A stretch of DNA of 23,897 nucleotides from contig NW_014577339.1 of assembly GCF_000485595.1 (NCBI RefSeq), forward strand, positions 271,434 to 295,330. The letters are read 5' to 3'. The notes below the pieces were generated by a model. The model made no database searches. It saw only the letters and a list, made by a program, of their open reading frames with translations, and had not been told where the DNA came from. Origin of the DNA: Priapulus caudatus (lineage: Eukaryota; Priapulida; Priapulimorpha; Priapulimorphida; Priapulidae). Shown here piece by piece: positions 1-9,266 of the stretch; within the stretch, counting starts at the first letter, position 1; every line of letters starts with the position of its first letter. The position numbers and the translations under genes were made by a program.

Positions 1-121
1 ACCTGATGCATGCAGATTCTTGTACTGCTGTCTAGCTTCGCCTTGTGTGCTCATTATCTCCCCTCGCACTTGTCCCTCCAGCTGGCAGCGGAAACTGCGC
101 ACGAGACGTCAGCGTGACGCT
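1..121 (-). repeat. Inverted, indel-rich copy of a TAO kinase exon edge
   Basis: The reverse complement of this segment aligns with 3721-3833, which is the intron end, splice acceptor and first 78 bases of the TAO kinase exon at 3756. Shared landmarks are GTCACGCTGACGT, the acceptor followed by CTGGAG, GACAAGTGCGAG, GGCGAAGCTAGACAG and GTACAAGAATCTG. Differences are mostly single-base insertions and deletions, which break the reading frame, so it cannot serve as an exon. The copy starts inside the exon at the window edge and probably continues to the left. Either a real inverted duplication or, more likely, a fold-back assembly artefact. Confidence 0.85.
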
Positions 122-3100
122 CGTGTTATAGCCATGGATGATTGACGGTGTTATAGTCATGGATTGAATGACCGCGTGTTATAGTCATGGATGAATGACC
201 GCGTGTTTATAGTCATGGATGAATGACCGCGGTGTTATAGCCAATGGATGATATGACCCGCGTGTTATGTGATGGATGAAATGACCGCGTGTTATAGTAT
301 ACGGATGAATGACCGGTGTATAGTCTGGATGAATGACGCGCGTGTTAAGCGCATTGGATGAATGACCGCGTGTTATAGCCATGGATGAATGAGCGCGTGT
401 TCTAGTATGGATGAATACCGCGTGTTATAGTCATGGATGAATGACCGCGTGTTATAGTCAATGGATGAATGACCGCGTGTTATACGTCAGTGGATTCGAA
501 GTGACTGCGTGTTATAAGTACATGGATGAATGACGCGTGTGTTTATAAGCCATGGATGACATGACCGCGTGGTTTACGTAGATGCAGCTGACGTGTGTTA
601 TAGCCATGGATGAATGACGCGCGTGTTATAGTCATGGATGAATGACCGCGTGTTTTATAGTCATTGGTGAATGCCGGTGTGTTATAGTCCATGGATGAAT
701 GACCGGCGTGTTATAAGTCATGGATGCAATGACTGGAGCGTGTTATAGTCATTGGTGAATGACCGTGTGTTATAGCCATGGATGAAGTGCGGCGTGTATA
801 GTCATGGACTGAATGACCGCGTGTTATAGGCATGGATGAAATGACGCGTGTTACTAGCCATGGATGAATGACCGCGTGTTAATCATGGATGTAATGACCG
901 GTGTTATAGCAATGAAGATGAGGCGTGTTTATAGTCATGATGAATGACCGCGTGTTATAGTCCATGGATGAATGACCGCGTGTTATAGCATGGATGATAT
1001 GACCGCGTGTTATAGTCAATGGATGAATGACCGGTGTTATAGGCCATGGATGAATGACCACGTGTTATAGGCATGAATGAATGACGCGTGTTATAGTCAT
1101 GGATGAATGACGCGCGTGTTTATAGTCATGGATGATGAGCGTGTTATGCCATGGATGATTGACCGCGTGTTATAGTATGGATGAATGACGCGTGTTATAC
1201 CATGGATGAATGAGCGCGTGTTATACGCCGATGCATGAATGACTGCGTGTTATAGCCATGGATAAATGACCGCGTGTTATAGTCATGGATGGAATGACCG
1301 CACGTGTTATAGTCATGGATGATGACCGTGTGTTATAGTCATGGATTGAATGACGCGTTTATAGTTATGGATGATACGCGTGTTTAGGCATGGATAATGA
1401 CCGCGTGTTTATAGACGTGCGATGTAATGACCGCGTGTTTATAGGCCCATGGATGATGATCGCGTGTTATAGCGCATGGATGAATGCCGCGCGTGTTATC
1501 GCCATGATGAATGACGTGTGTTATAGCCATGAATGACATGCCTGCGTGTTATAGCCATGGATGAATGACCGGGTGTTATAGCCATGGATCGAATGACCGC
1601 GTGTTATAGACGTGGATTGAATGACCGGGTGTTATAGTCCTGGATGAATGACCGCGTGCTATACGTCATGGGATGAATGACCGCGTGTTTATAGCCATTG
1701 AATGAATGACCGCGTGTTATTAGCGCATGGATGAATGACCGGTGTTATAGCATGGAATGAATCGCGCGCGTGTTTCTAGCCATGGATGAATGACGGCGGG
1801 TTTAGCGCATGGAGTAATGACCGCGTGTTATGCCATGAATGAACTGACGGCGGCAGGTTTATAGTCATGGCTGAATGACCGCGTGTTAATAGTCCATGAT
1901 GCATGACGTGGTGTTATAGCCATGGATGCAATGACCGTGTGTTATAGCTCATGATCGAATGACGCGTGTAATTAATAGCCATGGATGAATGACCGCGTGT
2001 TATAGCCATGGATGATGACCGCGTGTTTTATAGCCCATGAATGAATGACGCGTGTTATAGTCATAGGATGAATGACCGGTGTTATAGTCATGGATGAATG
2101 CGGCGTGTTATGAGCATGGATGAATGACGCGCGTGTTATAGTCGAATGAATGAATGACGGCGCGTGTTATATGCCATCGGATGAATGACCACGTGTTATA
2201 GCCAATGAATGATGACCGCGTGTTATAGTCTCATGGATTAATGGACCGGTGTTATAGTCCATGGATGAATGCCCGGCGTGTTTATAGCCGATGGATTGGA
2301 ATGACCGCGCTGTTATTAGTCATGGTGAATGACCGCGTGTTATAAACCATGGATGAATGACCGCGTGTTATTAGCAATGCACTGAATGACTGCGTGTATA
2401 GCCATGGATTAAACTGACCGCGTGTTATAAGTCATGGATGAATGACCTCGCGTGTTATAGTCATCGGATGAATGACGCGGTGTTTATAGTCATGGATGAA
2501 TGACCGCGGTGTTATAGTTTACTCGGATGATGACGGCGCGGTGTTATAGCCATGGATTGAATGCCGCGTGTTTATAGACGTGGAATGAATGACCGGCGTG
2601 TTATAGCCATGGATGAATGACCGGTTGTTATAGGCCATGGATGATATGACCGCGTGTTATGAGCATGGATGAATGACGCGTGTGTTTACTAGCCATGCAT
2701 GAATGCTGGTGTTATACCATGGGATGAATGACCGCTGTTATAGCGCATGATGAATGACGCGCGTGTTATATGACGGGATGAATGACCGGTGTTAATAGTC
2801 ATGGATAATGACCGCGGCTATAGTCATTGGAATGAATACCGCGTGTATACTCATGAATGCATGACCGCGTGTTATAGCCATGGATGAATGACCGCGTGTT
2901 ATAGCCATGGATTGCATGACGCGGTCGTTATACGATGGACTGAATGAGCGGGGTTATGCCATGATGATGACCGCGTGTTATAGCCATGAATGAATGACGC
3001 GCGTGTTATAGTCCTGGCTGAATGACCGCGTGTATATATGTCATGATGAGATGACGCGCGTGTTTAGCCATGGATGAATGACGTGTGTTATAGCCATGGT

Positions 3101-3306
3101 ATGAATGACGTGTGTTATTAGCCATGGAATGAATGCGCGAGCGTGTTGATAGCCAATGGATTGAATGATAACACGCGGTCAATGTGTTATAGCCATGGAT
3201 GAATGACCGCGTGTTATAGCCATGGATGAATGACCGCGTGTTATAGCCATGGATGAATGACCGCGTGTTATAGCCATGGATGAATGACCGCGTGTTATAG
3301 CCATGC
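122..3306 (+). repeat. 27-base tandem array, about 3.2 kb, indel-rich
   Basis: Head-to-tail copies of a 27-base unit: ATGGATGAATGACCGCG followed by TGTTATAGYC. There are roughly 115 copies. Up to about 3160 nearly every copy has one or more single-base insertions or deletions. From about 3187 to 3306 the copies are perfect. Because 27 is a multiple of three, short open frames arise by chance (repeated NTRSFIHGY-type peptides); these are not genes. A short reversed patch (ACACGCGGTCA) sits at 3170-3181. No spacers are present, so this is not a CRISPR array. Confidence 0.93.
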
Positions 3307-3717
3307 ATGAAGCGGTCATTCATCCACGTCTATAACACGCGGTCATTCATCCATGGCTATAACACGCGGTCATTCATCCATAACTATAACACGCGGTCAT
3401 TCATCCATGACTATAACACGCGGTCATTCATCCATGACTATAACACGCGGTCATTCATCCATGACTATAACACGCGGTCATTTATCCATGGCTATAACAC
3501 GCAGTCATTCATGCATGGCTATAACACGCGGTCATTCATCCATGGTTATGAATGACCGCGTGTTGTGTTATAGTCATGGATGCGGTCATTCATCCATGAC
3601 TATAACACGCGGTCATTGGCTATAACACGCGGTCATTCATCCATGACTATAACACGCGGTCATTCATCATTCATCCATGACTATGAATGACCGCGTGTTG
3701 TGTTATAGTCATGGATG
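3307..3717 (-). repeat. Same 27-base array in inverted orientation, clean copies
   Basis: From about 3307 the 27-base unit appears as its reverse complement (CGCGGTCATTCATCCATGRC, then TATAACA) with almost no indels. Orientation flips back for about 37 bases at 3545-3582 and again at 3684-3717; both flips share the string GAATGACCGCGTGTTGTG. The last flip abuts intron sequence immediately upstream of the TAO kinase exon. With the noisy array on its left it forms a large inverted repeat. Confidence 0.9.
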
Positions 3718-3755
3718 AGGTCACGCTGACGTCGTGCGCGTTTTTGCCGCTGCAG

Positions 3756-3890
3756 CTGGAGGACAAGTGCGAGGCGGAGATGAATGAGCACAAGGCGAAG
3801 CTAGACAGTGAGTACAAGAATCTGATGCATCAGTTCTACAAGGACCTGGAGAAGCTGCAGATGAAGCATCAGATGGAGCTGGAGAAACGA
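3756..3890 (+). CDS. TAOK: TAO kinase, coiled-coil exon 1 of 7 visible
   Basis: This 45-codon phase-0 exon encodes LEDKCEAEMNEHKAKL through QMELEKR. It matches the first coiled coil of TAO kinases, where vertebrate TAOK has the same pattern of a YKNL/YETL segment followed by ELEKLQxKHQ and E(I/L)EKR. The acceptor is CCGCTGCAG and the donor CGA|GTAAGC. TAO kinases are STE20-family MAP3Ks that activate MKK3/6-p38 and, in flies, the Hippo pathway; this region serves oligomerisation and regulation, not catalysis. The N-terminal kinase domain and earlier coiled-coil exons must lie to the left, beyond the tandem array. An open frame continues upstream from 3687, but that part is repeat and intron. 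Assignment to the family is secure; assignment to TAOK1, 2 or 3 is not meaningful if the species has a single gene. Confidence 0.92.
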
Positions 3891-3928
3891 GTAAGCGCCC
3901 GCCGATCGCGAGAGCGCTCCCTGTTAGG

Positions 3929-4152
3929 TGGAGCCACCGCTGTCAGAAACAAAATCAGCCCTAACGTTAGCCTTAGCGTTGACTTTTTTTCTGTCGACAG
4001 AAGTCCATTTTTCGTAAAGTTATGAAGTTTAGTAGGATTTTTTCATTCTCGTAATTAACTTTGTGCGATGTTTCTGTCAATGGTGTAGGAGAAAAACTTA
4101 ATGTTAACATTAGTGTTACGAGTAATTTTGTTTCTGGTAATGGGCCCCCGGG
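3929..4152. mobile_element. Foldback MITE in TAOK intron, copy 1
   Basis: The left arm reads GAGCCACCGCTGTCAGAAAC then AAAATCAGCC; the right arm, reverse-complemented, reads GGGCCCATTACCAGAAACAA then AATTACTCGTAACAC. The arms run about 90 bases, including a shared inner GTTGACAG or CTGTCGACAG-like block. It is clearly related to the element at 7959-8174 in a later intron of the same gene. No transposase is encoded. No clear target-site duplication is visible, so the ends are approximate and the superfamily is undetermined. Confidence 0.7.
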
Positions 4153-4470
4153 GTAGCGACGGGGCAAGAGCAGCCAGGAGTAAAAAGTGGGAGAAGCAGA
4201 TGGAGGCGAGAAGGCAGAGGGGTGCGAGAAGAATTGATGAGAGGGAAATGGGGGAGGGGAGGGGGAGGGGGATTACATATGTTAGGTGGCAAACCGTAAA
4301 TAGTCGAATAGGATATAATACCAAGCTGGAGAAGAGCAATGTCACTGCAACAATGGTGATTTCAGCAAATACGTGAACAAATTGGTTGAAAAAACCGTAA
4401 ATCTGGAAACCAAAACTACGATTATAACGCTAATGCTAGTTCTAATCTTGTTTTAACTGGGCATTTACAG

Positions 4471-4599
4471 ATAAAGCAGAACCAGGCGCTGGAGAAGAAG
4501 CTACACAAACAAATCATGTGTCAGCAGGATGAAGACATCAAGCGATTTCTCCAGTGTCAGAAACGCGAGTACAAGATCAAGAAAGACCTCTTCAAGCAG
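4471..4599 (+). CDS. TAOK: TAO kinase, coiled-coil exon 2 of 7 visible
   Basis: This 43-codon phase-0 exon has acceptor GCATTTACAG and donor CAG|GTAAGC. It encodes IKQNQALEKKLHKQ through QKREYKIKKDLFKQ. The block FLQCQKREYKIKKD corresponds to the conserved FLESQKREYKLRKE segment of animal TAO kinases, still within the first coiled coil. The intron before it is 580 bases and the one after is 1587 bases. Codon use is less GC-rich than in the later exons. There is no ATG start and no stop, so this is an internal exon. Family assignment is secure because the joined reading frame continues directly into the next exon. Confidence 0.92.
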
Positions 4600-6186
4600 G
4601 TAAGCAAGTTTCACACACAGCGATACAACGATTGCTGTCGTGAGACGGCGCGCAAGAATTAAAACCGGAGGCCTCTTTTAGCAGCGGTATAGAACAAGTG
4701 CACAGGTGCAATTCATGCTTCTTATGTATAAAATAATATATATTATACTAGCTGCGGGTACCCGCTGCGCTGGGTAAAATCGTGCTACTAATTCATACTA
4801 CTATACTAATAATGACACAGGTAGGAACATTGGGTAAACATCGACAATGACATTGCCACCAACTATCAAATATTTAGAAGATCGGTCTAAATAAGAGTAA
4901 TAAGTCATGGGGAAAAACTGTTACGTACTGACATTTATATGACCAGGCACACCCCCAACTTAGAACACCTTGAGACGATAATATTAATCGTAATATGGCT
5001 GATAGGGTCCTATGTCCCCCAGGTATACCGCGGAACGCTACCCTGGTGGCTATTTGATAGAGTTAGGTGGTTAGGGTTCGGCGTTGGGGTTAGGGAGTAG
5101 CGCGTAGGCGACTTCCTAGATCGTTAGTGGAAGTAGGCGAAGGTACGGTCCGGCATATTAGATAGCTACCAGGCGTACGTATTCCGGTAGTAACCCCACC
5201 GTAGCCAGGCGTACCAGTCCCGCAGTATCCCGCGGGGGGGGGGGGGGACACAGAGCCTCTGAGCAAGTAAGATGGAGTAAATGAAAAATAGTATTGTTAT
5301 ATAACATGCATGTCGAATGGGTTGGACTTTTCCGTTTCAAAAACTTGATAAACAATGTTTTTCGTGTTATTCTTCTGTGCAAATATGTAGAGAGTTCGTG
5401 CGTATCCAACTGTTAAGCGCTCCCCACGTACAGCTATCCATTGTGAGATCGTACGCCCGAATAAAAGACAATTCCATATATAGTATAGCATAGAGACAGG
5501 CCAGCGAGTGCGGTCTCGGTCCACTGGATAGTGTCTAGTGAATGCTTGCGTGCAACCATGCACATTGAAATAAGAAATTTGTGTATTGAATCAGATAAAT
5601 GCAAAGCTTGTGAATGTAACAATGCATTCTCAGATGCGTAAGCATCTGCAAAGCCGTAAACTGGTGAACTGAGAGTGAGTAGTACCTCTGATACTGTCGT
5701 GCTTTATGCGTCGGTTTTAGTTTCGATTCGGTTTCGTTTCACAATACAGCAGCTGATGAGCCATTCATGACGAGTGAGGGCAGAAAATCAATATGTCATA
5801 GGCTGTGCTGACCATTGTGTGAAGATTGCCGAATTGAGGGGTTTTTCACGATTTTTTCGGCGAGTTTGACGGGTTTGACAGGTTTGTTTTCAGCTACGAA
5901 CACGCCCGGGGTATAAGCAGATTGGCCCTGTGAAAATTGCATCCAGGATCGTTGGGCGGGCTTGACCGCCTATAGGGAAGATACATACATACATACATAC
6001 ATACATACATACATACATACGAACTCAAATATATATTAGATAGTATATATATATAATATTGCAAAAAAATAAAGCTCGCTGTTTCCAATCGTCCCGCCAA
6101 CCGTCGACGAACGACGATATGTGAGACGCGCGAACGAACGCCGTGACCGTCGCGCATTGTCACGCGTCCCCGACCTCTCTCCGCAG
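4600..6186 (+). other. TAOK intron, 1587 bases, no gene
   Basis: The sequence runs from GTAAGC to a pyrimidine-rich acceptor CTCTCTCCGCAG. It holds a run of 14 G at 5234-5247, an (ATAC)10 microsatellite at 5981-6020 and scattered AT-rich sequence. The stretch around 4748-4780 (CTAGCTGCGGGTACCCGCTG) resembles ends of degraded retroelements seen in many animals; this is a recollection and not provable here. Short open frames on both strands have no recognisable content. Confidence 0.8.
5981..6020. repeat. (ATAC)10 microsatellite
   Basis: Ten uninterrupted ATAC units lie inside the TAOK intron. An AT-rich stretch follows to about 6070. Confidence 0.97.
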
Positions 6187-6384
6187 GAGCTGAACTCTGA
6201 GCTGCCGAAGCGCGAGCGCGACGACCGGCTGCTGCACCACAAGGGGGCGCTGCACCAGATGCAGACGGATGCCGAGCAGCAGAAGCGCGTCGACCACAAG
6301 AAGTACATGAACCTTGAGGTTCGCAAGTTCCGGCGGCGGAAGCTGCTGCAGTACCACGAGCTCGAGCAGCAGCTGCTGAAGGAG
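6187..6384 (+). CDS. TAOK: TAO kinase, coiled-coil exon 3 of 7 visible
   Basis: This 66-codon phase-0 exon has acceptor CTCTCTCCGCAG and donor GAG|GTAGGT. It encodes ELNSELPKRERDDRLL through FRRRKLLQYHELEQQLLKE. The block YMNLEVRKFRRRKLLQYHEL aligns with [20 protein letters not shown] of vertebrate TAO kinases, and the opening ELN matches the conserved ELNE junction. It is very rich in K, R, E and Q with heptad spacing, as expected for a coiled coil. The last 45 bases plus the donor are repeated 110 bases downstream in the intron (see the duplication at 6340-6513). Long open frames on the opposite strand here (5894-6954) arise because GC-rich coding sequence lacks antisense stops. Confidence 0.93.
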
Positions 6385-6513
6385 GTAGGTGGAGCGGTGG
6401 GGGAGGGGCGAGAGCGCCGCGTGGGTAGTCGCGCGCCTGGGGGGGGGGCAAGCTGCTGCAGTACCACGAGCTCGAGCAGCAGCTGCTGAAGGAGGTAGGT
6501 GGAGCGGTGGGGG
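6340..6513 (+). repeat. 64-base direct duplication of exon end and splice donor
   Basis: Positions 6340-6403 and 6450-6513 are identical. Each copy holds the last 45 bases of the TAOK exon, the GTAGGT donor and 19 intron bases. The copies are 110 bases apart, separated by G-rich sequence. Use of the second donor would add 110 bases, which shifts the frame, so the first donor is the likely functional one. Recent local duplication or an assembly stutter are both possible. Confidence 0.93.
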
Positions 6514-6729
6514 GAGGTAATATACAAAAAGTTGCGTAAAGTCGGTGCTGGTTGTGTTGCATATAAAATTTGTGTAGCGCATGAAGGTGAAGGTCATGCG
6601 GCGTGAAACGGTTGTGTTTACGCGTAAACATCCCGTAGCAGTCTCATCGCCACCTAGTCCGACTCGCGCGACGCCCCCTCCTTTTTCGATCGTTGCCACG
6701 GCGACGTCTGACACTCCGATTGCCGGCAG

Positions 6730-6969
6730 GACCTGGCGAAGCGGGAGTCGCAGCTGCGGCAGACGCACACGATGCTGCTGAACCACCACGACTCGACGAT
6801 GCGGCTCGAGTACCGGCACGTGCAGAACATCCACCACCGGCGCGAGGAGCTGATGAAGAAACAGCACAGCACAGAGCGCGACAACCAGGTGCGCTACAAC
6901 CAGCACGCCGAGCGCGAGCTCAAGAAGAAGCACGCACTCGAGACGAAGCAGCATCCGAAGAGCTTACGG
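6730..6969 (+). CDS. TAOK: TAO kinase, coiled-coil exon 4 of 7 visible
   Basis: This 80-codon phase-0 exon has acceptor GATTGCCGGCAG and donor CGG|GTAGGT. It encodes DLAKRESQLRQTHTMLL through ALETKQHPKSLR. Landmarks shared with animal TAO kinases are LEYRHVQNI (vertebrate LEFRHLNTI), ERELKKKHALE (ERELRRKHVME) and the very conserved QxPKSL motif at the exon end, which immediately precedes the next coiled coil. The upstream intron is only 345 bases and carries the partial duplicate of the preceding exon. Strong K/R/E/Q/H bias and high GC are typical of the neighbouring exons of this gene. Confidence 0.94.
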
Positions 6970-7009
6970 GTAGGTAGCGACGCGACATGCCGTCGCCGTG
7001 CGTTAATAG

Positions 7010-7195
7010 TTAACAATAGTAATAGTAGTGGTAGAAATCATAATAATGATAATAATGGTGGTAATTAAAATAATAGTCATAATAATAATAATGGTAATTA
7101 AAATACTAATAGTAATTATCGTGGTAATATTAATAATAAAAATAGTAATTAAAATAATAATAGTAATAATAGTGGTAATAATAATGACAATAATC
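7010..7195. repeat. Imperfect (AAT)n-type trinucleotide tract
   Basis: The tract has AATAATAAT, GGTAATTAAAATAATAG and related imperfect units across about 185 bases, filling most of the 335-base TAOK intron. It creates meaningless Ile/Val-rich open frames on both strands. Confidence 0.93.
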
Positions 7196-7304
7196 ATCTT
7201 TTTTTTATTTCTGATCTTGATCTTTGATGTTCGTATGGTGTAATCTATTGTTTATCTATCCTTTATCTCTGACCTTGCCCTTTGACTTTCATCCGACCTC
7301 GCAG

Positions 7305-7517
7305 GCGAAGGAGTTCCAGATCAGGAAGCAGTTCCGAGACGCGGTCGCGACGCAGACGAAGCAGTACAAGGCGTTCAAGTCGCAGCTGCTGCAGACGACG
7401 CCCAAGGATGAGCGCAAGGCCATCTGCAAGAAGCTGAAGGAGGATAAGATGCGCAAGCTAGCGCTGCTCGCCGAGCAGTACGAGAGCACGATCGCCGAGA
7501 TGCTGCAGACGCAGACG
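7305..7517 (+). CDS. TAOK: TAO kinase, coiled-coil exon 5 of 7 visible
   Basis: This 71-codon phase-0 exon has acceptor ATCCGACCTCGCAG and donor ACG|GTGGGT, the least canonical donor in the set. It encodes AKEFQIRKQFRDAVATQTKQ through IAEMLQTQT. The sequence matches one of the most conserved stretches of TAO kinases: KELQIKKQF, then QTRQYKA, LLETTPK, LKRLKEEQ, RKLAILAEQY and EML. The vertebrate counterparts differ at only a minority of positions. This part forms the second coiled coil near the C-terminus. Confidence 0.95.
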
Positions 7518-7579
7518 GTGGGTGCCACGGCAACGATGTTTAAAACATCAGCATCCCTCTCTCAATAACATTCTGACAA

Positions 7580-7722
7580 CCAACGAGAGAGAAGAGAGAG
7601 AGAGATAGAGAGTGCGAGAGCGAGAGAGAGTGCGAGAGCGAGAGGGAGAGCGCAAGAGCGAGCGAGAGTGAGAGGGAGCGAGAGAGTGAGTGCGACAGCG
7701 AGAGGGAGAGTGAGAGAGAGAA
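7580..7722. repeat. Purine (GAGA)n-rich tract in TAOK intron
   Basis: GAGAGAGA and GAGCGAGAGNGAG units run for about 140 bases just upstream of the next exon. The matching antisense pyrimidine tract gives spurious Ser/Arg open frames. The tract lies upstream of a clean acceptor (CTCTCTTTTGCAG). Confidence 0.93.
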
Positions 7723-7761
7723 TATCTCTGATTCGTCAGCATCCTCGTCTCTCTTTTGCAG

Positions 7762-7944
7762 GTGAAGCTGGATGAAGCCCAGCTGGTGGAGGTGCGCGTG
7801 CTGAAGGAGAAGCTGTCGCAGGAGATGGAGTTGCTGCTCGCCTACCAGAGCAAGGTGAAGATGCAGCTAGAGGCGCAGCATCAGCGGGAGAGGCGGGAGC
7901 TGGAGGAGCGCGTGTCCACGCGCAGGGCCCTCCTCGAACAGAAG
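7762..7944 (+). CDS. TAOK: TAO kinase, coiled-coil exon 6 of 7 visible
   Basis: This 61-codon phase-0 exon has acceptor CTCTCTTTTGCAG and donor AAG|GTAACA. It encodes [18 protein letters not shown] through RRALLEQK. It aligns with vertebrate TAOK [34 protein letters not shown] and [29 protein letters not shown] and RRALLEQK are near-identical to the family consensus. The sequence continues the C-terminal coiled coil. The following intron (1322 bases) contains two foldback transposable elements. Confidence 0.95.
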
Positions 7945-7958
7945 GTAACAATCAAGTC

Positions 7959-8174
7959 CTGGAGCCCGTTGTCAGAAACAAAATTAGTCATAACATTAGT
8001 CTTAACTTTTTCTCTTAGACCGTTGACAGAAACGCTGCGAAGTTACCTGAATGAAAAATCAGGTAGCAGATTTCCTCATAACAATACGAAACAAAGCGCT
8101 GTCGACGGTCTACGAGAAAATGTTAGTGTTAAGACTAATGTTAAGACTATTTTGTTTCTGACAACGGGTCCCAG
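7959..8174. mobile_element. Foldback MITE in TAOK intron, copy 2
   Basis: A 216-base element. The left end is CTGGAGCCCGTTGTCAGAAA; the right end, reverse-complemented, is CTGGGACCCGTTGTCAGAAA. The arms stay alignable for about 75-100 bases (AACAAAAT, AACATTAGTCTTAAC, TTTTCTC, TAGACCGTNGACAG). It is the better-preserved relative of the element at 3929-4152, and has no coding capacity. The flanks (AAGTC and ATGTT) show no clear duplication, so its superfamily is open. Confidence 0.82.
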
Positions 8175-8274
8175 ATGTTGAACCTCGTGATGCTTTACTT
8201 ACTGTTAAAGTTGCTAAAGTTAAGTTGCCATTTATGTCTTGATGCATCTCTATCCATCTACCTATATATATATA

Positions 8275-9083
8275 TCAAGAGCTAATAAATACCAAGAGTG
8301 TACAACGGGAAAACGGGAAAATAGTGCTATTTCACGTCAATATTATTTTACTTTGTATGCGGTTCTAGACTAAGTTTATGGTATTGCGTTAAGCAGCATT
8401 CTTTACTTTCTAAAATAAGACCAACCGCTTGTCTCTACGATACTCCCAGGCCGGAATATTGGAGCGTAATCATGCCTCCCACAGGCCTCACGCCGCCTCG
8501 CATCCACAATATTCACTATCCTGCTCACCTTTTGCGGGTCTGGCTATCGTTTTCCGTCGTTGCTTGGAGTGCTGATAATTGATGTCACATGCCCAAATTT
8601 GGTACTATTACTACACCATATAGTAACTGAGCTACGTTGTAGAGACCTTATTTAGAAAACATTGCCGGCTCCATCATGACGTCATTAGCCGTGCTAGGAA
8701 AGATAATGGGAGATAAGGGCATAGGCGATGCCCTCGAAAGTCACCGATGATAACTGAAACGCCGTTCATTCATAAAGTTATCGCATAAAAAACCGAACTC
8801 TCATGAAGCGACTTTCCTAACCCGCAAAAGGCGAGAAGGATAGTGAATATTTTGGATGCGAGGCGCCGAGAGGTCATGTGGGTGGCAAAGTTTACGAGCC
8901 AATATCTCAGCCTAGTATCGTATTGACAAGCGGTTGGTCTTGTTTTAGAGAGCAAAGAATTCTGCTTAATGCAATACCATAAAATTATTCTAGACTCGCT
9001 GGCAAAGTAGAATAATATTGCCGTGAAATAGCACTATTTTCCCGTTTTTCCGTTGTACACTCTAGGTATTTATTAGCTCTTGA
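8275..9083. mobile_element. 809-base TIR element in a TA tract (Tc1/mariner-like MITE)
   Basis: The ends are TCAAGAGCTAATAAATACC and its exact inverse, GGTATTTATTAGCTCTTGA. Inverted arms of about 275 bases (roughly 8275-8550 and 8810-9083) stay alignable, including ATAGTGCTATTTCACG, AAGACCAACCGCTTGTC and CTCGCATCC. The central loop is about 260 bases. Both ends abut TA repeats, consistent with TA target-site duplication as in Tc1/mariner relatives. No transposase frame exists. Superfamily assignment rests only on the TA junctions. Confidence 0.85.
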
Positions 9084-9166
9084 TATATATATATACACAC
9101 ACTTATATATCTGTATCCTGGCATGCTGTTATCATCACCTATCATAACCGCAGTGACCGCATCTTA

Positions 9167-9184
9167 CCCCCCCCCCCCCCCCCC
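9167..9184. repeat. Homopolymer of about 18 C
   Basis: The run lies about 80 bases upstream of the last TAOK exon and contributes to a pyrimidine-rich intron end. Its exact length is unreliable in long-read data. Confidence 0.9.
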
Positions 9185-9266
9185 AGCCGCTATTGTGTTG
9201 ATGTTCTATTGTTCACCGCCGTTCGTAACCGCGGCAACATCCACCTCTCTCTCTCGCGCATTGCAG

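Noticed and set aside
122-3717. CRISPR array
   Set aside because: 27-base units are contiguous with no unique spacers, in a eukaryotic setting next to a spliced kinase gene.
3687-4025. 112-codon frame beginning at an ATG in the repeat
   Set aside because: Only 3756-3890 is real exon; the start and end run through repeat and intron past good splice sites.
5070-5098. Telomere-like TTAGGG strings
   Set aside because: Only two interrupted occurrences in ordinary intron sequence; no tandem array.
5894-6954. Long - strand frames (245 and 264 codons) over TAOK exons
   Set aside because: Antisense of GC-rich coiled-coil exons, crossing introns and a microsatellite; no recognisable protein sequence.
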